Shown piece by piece: positions 58,001 through 64,000 of a stretch of 64,000 bases of DNA. Numbering within the stretch: position 1 is the first letter of the stretch; each line of letters starts with the position of its first letter. The translations under genes and the position numbers were made by a program. This stretch comes from Dysgonomonas sp. 511 (GTDB lineage: Bacteria > Bacteroidota > Bacteroidia > Bacteroidales > Dysgonomonadaceae): NCBI RefSeq assembly GCF_010501105.1, contig NZ_QVMQ01000014.1:1-64000 (forward strand), in the 5' to 3' direction. Under the pieces are notes generated by a model that saw only the letters and a list, made by a program, of their open reading frames with translations, was not told the DNA's origin and did not search any database.

Positions 58001-59256
58001 TGCGTCATCAACAGTTTTTCAAATTCTTGTTCAGTTGCAGGCAGATTTTCTACTTTATAACCCTCTGCTTTTAGTCGTTTTAAAAGATTGTATAAAGATG
58101 GTACTGTTTCAAGTCCTTGTGCTGTTAATGTTTCTTGTCCTGCTCCTTTGAAATAGTAAATAGAAATTTTCTTCTCCACATTACTTTTCTTTTGCAGGGA
58201 AATGAAATTATTAACGATCTGTGTAAAACTTTTTAATCTGTCGGGAATTGCCTTAAAGAGATACAATCCATCTTTATCTACTTCCTGTGCATTTACCACA
58301 TACGGATAAATTGCTCCGTCAAGTTCAGGCATAATGATACTTTGCGACATGAATCCTCCGAACATTCCCATAGGATCTTTCATCCATTCTTCTTTTGTCT
58401 GCAGGATTGTCAGGGGAGAGAATATTGGAATATTTCTTTCCTTAAGCCATTCCACAGCAGCATCGGCTTGTCCCATTGCCATACGACCATGAGCATAATA
58501 AACAACGGCATCAGGCTGTATTTGCTTCAGGAAATCCAAGCGTTTCATCATCGAAGAAACCGGGTAAACATTTAGTCCGGCATTTTGGAAAGAAACGATC
58601 ATACTGTCTATATTATCCCTGTTCCCGCTGAACGGATCATTCATTCCTCCGACAATTGCTATTTTAGCTGCACCTTCTCTATAAAAATTATTCTTTTTCA
58701 GATATTCTTCGTATTCAGTGACGGTATTGAAAGAAAGCTCTTCATCTAAATGATAAAACACGTCGGATGCACTTTCCGATACGGAATCGGCAGGGGTAAC
58801 AAAGAAAGATTTCTTGTCAATATGCTGACGGATATATCGTGCAAGGTTCCGGTAATTCTTTTTATTCCCATTCTTAAGGTAAGCTGAAATATCTTCTCTC
58901 TGCACACTATCCATATTACAGATATTGTTATCTGGATTTGTTGCTGCATATATTAGCACCGGAGTACCTTTATCCGAGGTAGATTGTATAATCTCTCGCT
59001 GTTCGGTCGATATTCCCAGTCCCATACCAAAAGCAAGTACACAATCATAGTTTTTCAGTTTGTCCAAGTCTTCTAACGATATAATGTCATATTTTACAAA
59101 GTTGTCATTATTTGCTTTGATGATACTTGTAACCTGGAATTGTTGAAAATTAACCAATGCGATTTTAGTTGCGGAGGCTAGTTTATTCCATGCTATTAGT
59201 CCTCCGATTACAAGAAGGGCAATAACAGCGATTAATATAAATTTCTTTTTATTCAT
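55039..59256 (-). CDS. hmuS: CobN/Mg-chelatase-H-like protein HmuS, membrane-anchored at both ends
   Basis: A 1405-residue CobN/BchH-family protein, the group of large chelatase subunits that handle metal in tetrapyrroles. The chelatase core is recognised by PPHTYIGAYLWSQYAFKADA, MLHFGTHGSLEFTPQKQVAL (His543, His547), TVPHFYYYTIGNIGESMMAK and, near the C-terminus, SLDHVFEFMGGINLAVRDVT. Unlike CobN it has an N-terminal helix (IALLVIGGLIAWNKLASA) and a C-terminal helix (VVSVVLVAFVILLVILRKKRKK). Lys/Arg on both outer sides put the core in the periplasm. A Gly/Ser-rich insert lies near 800-820. In the hmu locus it is thought to act on haem iron. It overlaps the PepSY gene by 8 bases. Confidence 0.9.
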   Translation of the reverse strand: MNKKKFILIAVIALLVIGGLIAWNKLASATKIALVNFQQFQVTSIIKANNDNFVKYDIISLEDLDKLKNYDCVLAFGMGLGISTEQREIIQSTSDKGTPVLIYAATNPDNNICNMDSVQREDISAYLKNGNKKNYRNLARYIRQHIDKKSFFVTPADSVSESASDVFYHLDEELSFNTVTEYEEYLKKNNFYREGAAKIAIVGGMNDPFSGNRDNIDSMIVSFQNAGLNVYPVSSMMKRLDFLKQIQPDAVVYYAHGRMAMGQADAAVEWLKERNIPIFSPLTILQTKEEWMKDPMGMFGGFMSQSIIMPELDGAIYPYVVNAQEVDKDGLYLFKAIPDRLKSFTQIVNNFISLQKKSNVEKKISIYYFKGAGQETLTAQGLETVPSLYNLLKRLKAEGYKVENLPATEQEFEKLLMTQGAVLSTYAEGAFDDYLKNGKPALIEKSEYESWISQSIPKDLYADVTNTYGEAPGAYMSVHKEGKDYLAVARIELGNIVLLPQPMAALGGDAFAIVHGAKSAPPHTYIGAYLWSQYAFKADAMLHFGTHGSLEFTPQKQVALNSNDWPDRLVGTVPHFYYYTIGNIGESMMAKRRSYATTISYLTPPFMESETRTQFRALQNKIQDYYKTDEAAQPKASLAVKKLAIEIGLHRELRLDSVLTNPYTTADIERIENFAEEIANEKMTGQMYTTGVPYEMAKIQSSVQAMSVDPIAYSLAALDKQRGKITEQQLKSKTFFTQRYLEPAKALVNQVLNGKTVDSLLICNVAGITIKDLSEAKKILTPPRRGMAAMMQSSGSAKGGKSSGSSGGGHPSWIPKIGKKPDNVDTQKSEVPKQMEKPKQPEYTKEQKERARAIVEVERTINNIVNYKNALQQSPEMEIKSILNALSGGYIAPSSGGDAVANPNAVPTGRNLYAVNAEATPSEVAWDKGMSLVNATLEQYKKQHGDYPKKVSYTFWSSEFIESEGATIAQVLYMLGVEPVRDAFGRVSDIQLIPSETLGRPRIDVVVQTSGQFRDLAASRLSLITRAVEMAASSKDDKYENYVSASTTEVERQLVEKGIPPKDAREMSTQRVFGGVNGMYGTGIQEMVKSGDKWEDEKEIAETYINNMGAVYGSDKGWGEYKAGLLRAVLHNTDVVVQPRQSNTWGALSLDHVFEFMGGINLAVRDVTDKDPDAYFADYRNRNNVKMQDLKEAIGVESRSTVFNPAYIKEVMKGKASSAAQVTEVVTNTYAWNVMKPDVIDKEMWDQIYDVYVKDSHNLGVQKFFKEQNPQAMQEITAVMMETARKGMWKASDQQLADIAKLHTDLVKEFGASGSGFAGSNAKLQDFIAQKSTPENATEYKQQIQNMKTADASSEIGKNGTVLKKEGVSQAENGEESSLNGIIVVSVVLVAFVILLVILRKKRKK

Positions 59257-60817
59257 TATGATATATTTTATTTTTCTTCTTCTTCTTTTTCCTCTTATGA
59301 TACTTCCGGTAAATTATGTATCCTGTAATCAATATAATTAATGATAAGATACCGGATATAAATACGAACAGATCAGCTATGATACCCGGAAGGAAAGTGT
59401 AGATACGTCCTACATGTACTTCGAGAGACAAATGCCAGAGAGACATACGGGCATTGCGGAAAGAATCAGGCATCGATGTAAATTGCTTTCCGGATTCTAT
59501 AACTTTTGCTCCTGTTCCGTATTCGAATACGATAGTTTTATCTGCAAAATCGTCACTATATCCTCCTACGGAATTTGTAAAAGTCGGCATCCCTCCCCGT
59601 TTAGATTGATATGGTTTGTCCGTATAGTAATCGAAACTTTCGCCTGTTTGCTTATTCCATCTATAGATTCCGCTAAAAGAACCTACAACCCAATTGATAC
59701 TATCCTGTTGGTTAAGCACATTTACTCCCATAATGCTTACAGGAGGCGATTTTTTCATTTTACGAGGTTCGATATCAAGAGATTTTGTTTGGAAAAAACC
59801 ATCGGATGAATAGAATATCCATTCATTTTCAAAAGTATCGTATCTTATGCAGCGTAGCTTGTCATGCCAAGGATTATCACTATCCAGCATTGTACCGGGT
59901 ATAGGCTTCGACTTTCCCCTGATAATAGATATCAGAAGTGGTGGACGAAGGAACATACCTGAGATTACAACAATCAGGAAAATAGCAAAGAACCATGAGC
60001 CTAATTTATTATGCCATTTTAACGAGGTTTTAAATAGAGCTTTGTTCTTCTTAGCCTCTTTTCCTTTTTTCTTCATCCTTCTAATCAGTTTCGGACAGAA
60101 AGTAAGGATAACACCTGTTACACACAGAATAATAGTGAAAACGCCCATTATGTCGACGATTATTTTACCAGGCATACCAAACAGTTCTCCACTGTGCAGT
60201 GTCCACAAAGTGCGAAACCACGAAGCTTCTTTTTTATAGCCTTCGGGTGTCGGAAGTTCTATCATGCTGAAAGCAGTGTATGGAGATGTGGAAACATAGA
60301 AGTGTGAACGGGTCATCAGTACAAGAGAGTCTCCCTGTACGCATATATCGGAAAAACGCTCTCTGCTATCGATCAGGCCGGAAAGGCTTATCCATTCCCC
60401 GGAAGCCGGGTTAAGCCTGTAAATATCAAAAGTGGATACGCTGAATATCTCTCCGGAAGATGTTTTTACTATGTTATTGATGATATTGTTATCCGCACCG
60501 CTTTTTATACCTTTAGTAAAGGGTATAAAAGATGAATGTAAAGAGTCTGTCAACCAGATACCGTTTCCTCCATAAAGCAGTATAGAATCTCCAGACAATT
60601 TAAAACTTCCTTTTACCGATCCCTTGTTCCAATTATCATAACTATATGTACTTCCCAGCGCAGACCGTGGTACATCAACTGATGAAATAGCTCTTCGATG
60701 ATTGAGGAATATCCCCGACAATGCAAACATAAACATGAATATGGCAAAAAATAGTCCGAGCCATTTATGCCATTTCTTCATACGTTTCGATTTCTTCTTT
60801 TTTATTTGAGGCTCCAT
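59249..60817 (-). CDS. PepSY-type four-helix membrane protein
   Basis: A 522-residue PepSY-associated membrane protein. Helices are near 16-38 (LGLFFAIFMFMFALSGIFLN), 215-240 (VDIMGVFTIILCVTGVILTF), 272-295 (LGSWFFAIFLIVVISGMFLR) and 480-508 (DLFVFISGILSLIILITGYI). Helix-edge His residues (WHKWLG, WHNKLG, LEVHVGRIY) are as in PepSY/FhuE-reductase-like proteins that may bind haem and move electrons across the membrane. Large periplasmic loops contain repeated 'IYRLNPASGEW'/'GIYRWNKQTGES'-like beta units. It overlaps the receptor gene by 16 bases and hmuS by 8. It may supply reducing power for iron release; this is inference. Confidence 0.8.
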   Translation of the reverse strand: MEPQIKKKKSKRMKKWHKWLGLFFAIFMFMFALSGIFLNHRRAISSVDVPRSALGSTYSYDNWNKGSVKGSFKLSGDSILLYGGNGIWLTDSLHSSFIPFTKGIKSGADNNIINNIVKTSSGEIFSVSTFDIYRLNPASGEWISLSGLIDSRERFSDICVQGDSLVLMTRSHFYVSTSPYTAFSMIELPTPEGYKKEASWFRTLWTLHSGELFGMPGKIIVDIMGVFTIILCVTGVILTFCPKLIRRMKKKGKEAKKNKALFKTSLKWHNKLGSWFFAIFLIVVISGMFLRPPLLISIIRGKSKPIPGTMLDSDNPWHDKLRCIRYDTFENEWIFYSSDGFFQTKSLDIEPRKMKKSPPVSIMGVNVLNQQDSINWVVGSFSGIYRWNKQTGESFDYYTDKPYQSKRGGMPTFTNSVGGYSDDFADKTIVFEYGTGAKVIESGKQFTSMPDSFRNARMSLWHLSLEVHVGRIYTFLPGIIADLFVFISGILSLIILITGYIIYRKYHKRKKKKKKNKIYHNE

Positions 60818-62943
60818 TTCAATCCGATATAAAAAGTCCTTCCCGGAGATACGCTTGAGTAAAAGCTGTAAGATTTGGCTTTATAGTCAAATAAATTATT
60901 TATCCCGGCACTTAATGAGAAATTAAATGGTAATGGTTGTGCAAGTGTCAGCCTCCATATTGAATAACCTTCATAATGAGTTTTAATATCTTCCTCTTCA
61001 GTAATGATCCCGGCTTCGTCATCAATCTCATCTGTATTTCCAAGTTGGTATATATCTACGCCACTGAGATATTTACCACTAAAAGATATGGTCGGATTAT
61101 ACTTCTTAAGGAAGGAAGAAGTATAATCGAGTCGTAATGTAGCTGTATGAGGGCGGGTAGTCGAGCGTTTCTTCAAATCGTTATGTACATAGGTATAAGA
61201 CCCTTTCACTAGTATATTATCAGTGAAGCGATGAGAGACGGATAACTCGGTACTGAAAATCTTTGTTTTCCCCATATTGAAATACTGAATAGTATCCTCA
61301 TGTAACCACACATTGTCTATCTGGTCGTCTATAATCGAATATTGTCCCATTGCCGTAACCGACGTCCTTCCGAAAATACCTTCTGCTGATAAGTTGAAAT
61401 TATTGCTAATCTCAGCTTTTAAGTCTTTATTACCCTTTATCTGAAAACCTCCTCCATAAGGATGATACCAGTCTGTATATAACTCTTTGAGTGTAGGTGA
61501 GCGGAAACCTCCGGAATAGCCTCCTCGCAAAGTAATTTTATCGCTTGGTTTATACATTGTAGAAAGACGGGGTGTAAGATGTCCCTTAAATTGTGAATGG
61601 TAATCGTAGCGAAGCCCTCCGACCAATGTTACTTTATCATTCAAAACCCAGTCTTGTTGTGCAAATGCGGAATAAGTCTGTGCATCCCTGTTTTCATTTG
61701 TCCCTTCACTTTCAAACATATATGTCATCAGGTCTTCCGTAAAATATTCGACACCGGCAACCAGAGAATGCTTATCGGCTATCATTATATCATACAATGC
61801 ACTAAAACGCATCTGCTCGTTTTCATATTTTTTCTCTTCCTCTTTCAGACGCTTGTAGTAGTCATATTTATCGTATTTATCATAATTTCCGGAAACGGAT
61901 ATATGCTGTTTATTGGATATGGAATAAGTACCTTTCAATCCTCCGGTATAATCATAGAAACGATCACGTAGTTTTGTACCATCAATCCCTCCTGGATTTC
62001 TTTCCTTGAAGAAATATCCTCCATTGGCTTCTATATCAAGTTTTTGTCCCAGATTGAAAGAGACTTTTGGGTTTATGCTATAGTCTTCATAGCCTGCAAC
62101 ATTCGAACCAGCCAACTGGTATACATCACGTGTTTTATAGGCTCCGGTAAGGCTTGCCCATCCCCATTTTTGCTTTGAACTTACCGAAAGGTTGTAATTC
62201 TGTTCTTTATTGCTTCCATAACGTATTGATGCCTGAGTATTGAAAAGGTAGGATGGCTTCTTTGTTATGATATTGATAACTCCTCCCACAGCATTCGAAC
62301 CGTAGAGAGACGATGAAGCTCCCTTTACTATTTCTATCCGTTCAATATTTTCTGTATTTATACGATTGTAATCTATATTATCAAAAGACTCCCCGGCCAT
62401 ACGCTCTCCATCGACTAAGAATAAGACATATTTGCTACCAAAGCCCAACATATTTATTTTGGTATATCCTCCGTTATTTGTAAAGTCTATTCCCGGCAAC
62501 TCATATTCGAGTAAGTCCCTCATATTCGAAACCTGCATTTTCTCGATAGCCTTTCTACTGATAACCTGAACGGCAATGGGTATGTTTTTCAAATCCCGCT
62601 CTGTACGGCTAGCCGTAACTACAACCTGATCCAATTCTATCGGTTTTTCAGTTATTTCTATTAACAGTTCATTAATATTATCCTGTATAGAAAGTGTTTG
62701 ACGTTGCGATTCGTATCCTACGGCGGAAATACAAAGGATATAATCTCCTTTCGGTATTTCCGGTATCCGGAAGTTCCCATTCTGATCAGTTATGGAACCG
62801 TAAAATGTACCTTGCAATCCGATATTTACATTTGATAATTCCTGTTTGTTTTTATTATTTACAATTTTCCCGGAAATAGTATAGTTTTGCGCCTTGATAC
62901 ATAAACAAGTAAGTAAAAAGGTTAATAAAAATATAGTTCTCAT
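60802..62943 (-). CDS. hmuR: TonB-dependent haem receptor, HmuR-like
   Basis: A 713-residue outer-membrane receptor: signal peptide, carboxypeptidase-like extension (about 22-105: ISGKIVNNKNKQELSNVNIG), TonB box region LDQVVVTASRTERDL, plug (about 115-235: GYTKINMLGFGSKYVLFLVD, KGASSSLYGSNAVGGVINII), and barrel ending FYIGLKWSLK. In the barrel, GGYSGGFRSPTLKELYTDWY and IKGNKDLKAE correspond to the FRAP and NPDL-like boxes of haem receptors. It should pass haem delivered by the HmuY-like lipoprotein into the periplasm using TonB energy. Confidence 0.9.
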   Translation of the reverse strand: MRTIFLLTFLLTCLCIKAQNYTISGKIVNNKNKQELSNVNIGLQGTFYGSITDQNGNFRIPEIPKGDYILCISAVGYESQRQTLSIQDNINELLIEITEKPIELDQVVVTASRTERDLKNIPIAVQVISRKAIEKMQVSNMRDLLEYELPGIDFTNNGGYTKINMLGFGSKYVLFLVDGERMAGESFDNIDYNRINTENIERIEIVKGASSSLYGSNAVGGVINIITKKPSYLFNTQASIRYGSNKEQNYNLSVSSKQKWGWASLTGAYKTRDVYQLAGSNVAGYEDYSINPKVSFNLGQKLDIEANGGYFFKERNPGGIDGTKLRDRFYDYTGGLKGTYSISNKQHISVSGNYDKYDKYDYYKRLKEEEKKYENEQMRFSALYDIMIADKHSLVAGVEYFTEDLMTYMFESEGTNENRDAQTYSAFAQQDWVLNDKVTLVGGLRYDYHSQFKGHLTPRLSTMYKPSDKITLRGGYSGGFRSPTLKELYTDWYHPYGGGFQIKGNKDLKAEISNNFNLSAEGIFGRTSVTAMGQYSIIDDQIDNVWLHEDTIQYFNMGKTKIFSTELSVSHRFTDNILVKGSYTYVHNDLKKRSTTRPHTATLRLDYTSSFLKKYNPTISFSGKYLSGVDIYQLGNTDEIDDEAGIITEEEDIKTHYEGYSIWRLTLAQPLPFNFSLSAGINNLFDYKAKSYSFYSSVSPGRTFYIGLKWSLK

Positions 62944-62964
62944 TATACAATTTTTATCACGAGC

Positions 62965-63005
62965 AAAAGATTACTCCTAAAAATCAGTCTTAGAAGTAAT
63001 CTTTT
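62965..63005 (-). terminator. Intercistronic hairpin between hmuY and hmuR
   Basis: A perfect 11-base inverted repeat, AAAAGATTACT (62965-62975) and AGTAATCTTTT (62995-63005), lies in the 85-base gap between the two genes. Read on the minus strand it starts 24 bases after the hmuY stop. No T-run follows, so it is more likely a partial terminator or an RNA-stabilising element than a full stop. Confidence 0.6.
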
Positions 63006-63028
63006 AATGAAATTTTATCTTATCTGAT

Positions 63029-63643
63029 TTATTCGAATTTAGTAGAACCGCTTTCGTTATATTGATATTTAAAACTAATATAAGCTCCTAGACTATTTTT
63101 CTCATCTTTATAATCATAGACTTGTAGTTTTACATATTTTCCATCAGCTGTTTTTATAACATATACCCAGTTGTGATATGTATATACGGGAGGAGGATTG
63201 CTAGTATCAATTGTCAACCATGTTGCAAGTGTTTGTGAGAACGATTGTTCGGCTTCTTCTATTCCGTCTCCGGTAAATGCAGTAGTTATTGTACCTATTT
63301 TATCTGTGATATAACCTGATGCTGGAGCTTCAGTTACTGTATTCCAATCGGTTTTGTTGGTGTTGACAGCAGCACCTTTACCTTTTCCGGACTCACCTCC
63401 ATTCAGTCGCATATCTCCACGATGAAAGGCTATGTCCCAAGAAAGATCATTTTCAGGATCTGTAATGTCAACTATTTTTCCTTTTTCGAAAGAAAAATAT
63501 ACCCAGTCAGTATACGATGTCGCATTTAAAAATTCGTATTTATTTACATTTCCCGGAAGTTGTTCATTGTCATCGTCATCACTACAAGACGACAAGCACA
63601 AAATACCTAATAATACGGCCAGAAATAATTTACTTTTTTTCAT
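63029..63643 (-). CDS. hmuY: HmuY-family haem-binding lipoprotein
   Basis: A 204-residue lipoprotein (Cys20 in LCLSSCSDDDD). HmuY-type features are DWVYFSFEKGKIVDITDPEN, LSWDIAFHRGDMRLNGG, a middle with LATWLTIDTSNPPPVYTYHN, and the ending SLGAYISFKYQYNESG. HmuY is an all-beta surface or secreted haem scavenger that passes haem to HmuR. The axial ligands differ between species; candidate His here are in AFHRGD and TYHNWV, but no assignment is certain. It comes first among the haem genes after a receptor and has a hairpin after it. Confidence 0.88.
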   Translation of the reverse strand: MKKSKLFLAVLLGILCLSSCSDDDDNEQLPGNVNKYEFLNATSYTDWVYFSFEKGKIVDITDPENDLSWDIAFHRGDMRLNGGESGKGKGAAVNTNKTDWNTVTEAPASGYITDKIGTITTAFTGDGIEEAEQSFSQTLATWLTIDTSNPPPVYTYHNWVYVIKTADGKYVKLQVYDYKDEKNSLGAYISFKYQYNESGSTKFE

Positions 63644-63687
63644 TGTTACTTTTTTATTATATGATTTATATTTTTTTGATTAAAATG

Positions 63688-64000
63688 TTATTTAAACAGC
63701 TTGTCGATATCAATCGAAACACCTGCTGAAAATGTTGTTCCGTTTGTATAAAGCGAATTGCTGTAATAGTATGAAGGCACATAATTGAACAGGTTATCTA
63801 CAGCCAGTGTCAGGTCTATTCCTTTCCAGATATTCTGTAAGAGGCTGAGTTTCCAAACGGTATATGCAGGATAAGAAACACTTGCTGTTTCCGACGACAA
63901 GTCGCCACTATCATATTCATCGGAAGTGACTTTCGAGAGAAAACGTCCGTTTAGCATAATGTTGAACCCGTAATTTTTCCACGATTTGCCATATTCTATA
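63688..64000 (-). CDS. C-terminal end of a TonB-dependent receptor (partial)
   Basis: An open frame running off the right edge. The last ~103 residues seen (GKSWKNYGFNIMLNGRFLSK ... LTLAVDNLFNYVPSYYYSN ... FSAGVSIDIDKLFK) have the barrel end of TonB-dependent receptors, with the DNLFNY stretch common in Bacteroidetes receptors and a terminal Phe-Lys. It lies 44 bases upstream of hmuY on the same strand, so a second receptor appears to belong to the operon. An internal ATG at 63957 is not the start. Confidence 0.85.
   Translation of the reverse strand, partial: IEYGKSWKNYGFNIMLNGRFLSKVTSDEYDSGDLSSETASVSYPAYTVWKLSLLQNIWKGIDLTLAVDNLFNYVPSYYYSNSLYTNGTTFSAGVSIDIDKLFK

Noticed and set aside
1..64000. 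CRISPR arrays, rRNA and tRNA genes
   Set aside because: I looked through the intergenic sequence and saw no regularly spaced direct repeats, no tRNA-like cloverleaf with GGTTCGAATC-type arm, and no rRNA sequence. A tRNAscan or Infernal run would be the firm test.

Overview
The window reads as chromosomal DNA of a Bacteroidales bacterium, most like the Dysgonomonas/Parabacteroides side of the order (inference). The grounds are a SusC/SusD locus with a hybrid two-component regulator, an exbB-exbD-exbD-tonB cluster of Bacteroidetes type, -7 boxes of the TAnnTTTG kind, lipoproteins with Cys at residues 17-24, an Hmu-type haem operon, and A/T-rich spacers without clear Shine-Dalgarno sequences. 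I saw no rRNA or tRNA gene and no CRISPR array.

Region 1 (0-30 kb) is mostly core. On the minus strand lie thrS-infC-rpmI-rplT and a lone ResB-like cytochrome c biogenesis protein. On the plus strand come citrate synthase, a DUF2807 lipoprotein and an aspartate kinase. These are followed by the exbB-exbD-exbD-tonB energy module with a small membrane protein, a PstS-like lipoprotein and a TPR protein. Next are metK (preceded by what looks like a SAM-II riboswitch), a DUF4271 membrane protein, hemD and era. Then on the minus strand come aroA, ppc, a PEPCK/HPr-kinase-like P-loop protein, a BamE-like lipoprotein with a Pro/Asn/Arg tail, hslR, pth, rplY, msrC and gmhA.

Region 2 (about 30.2-50.1 kb) is a polysaccharide utilisation locus, probably for beta-1,4-galactan. 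It holds a hybrid two-component sensor/regulator, a clan GH-A hydrolase, SusC, SusD, a SusE/F-like lipoprotein, a GH53 endo-galactanase, a GH2 beta-galactosidase and a GH35 beta-galactosidase. The endo-enzyme would cut galactan at the surface, SusC/D would import oligomers, and the exo-enzymes would finish to galactose. Its left edge holds a broken tyrosine recombinase N-terminus joined to an IS982-type transposase tail; about 21.5 kb away lies another recombinase fragment.

Region 3 (50.1-53.3 kb) is a rearrangement scar: an intact AraC-type regulator, a TolC-family gene cut at mid-length, a recombinase fragment, and an ABC-transporter ATPase fragment lacking both ends.

Region 4 (53.3-64 kb, minus strand) is an Hmu-type haem uptake operon. 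In transcription order it holds the end of a TonB-dependent receptor, a HmuY-like lipoprotein, a HmuR-like receptor, a PepSY membrane protein, a CobN-like HmuS anchored at both ends, a six-helix membrane protein, an ExbB-like HmuU and a DUF2149 HmuV. Most junctions overlap or nearly touch. Membrane topology suggests the CobN-like domain sits in the periplasm with its own ExbB/ExbD-like motor, which is the most interesting system in the window.
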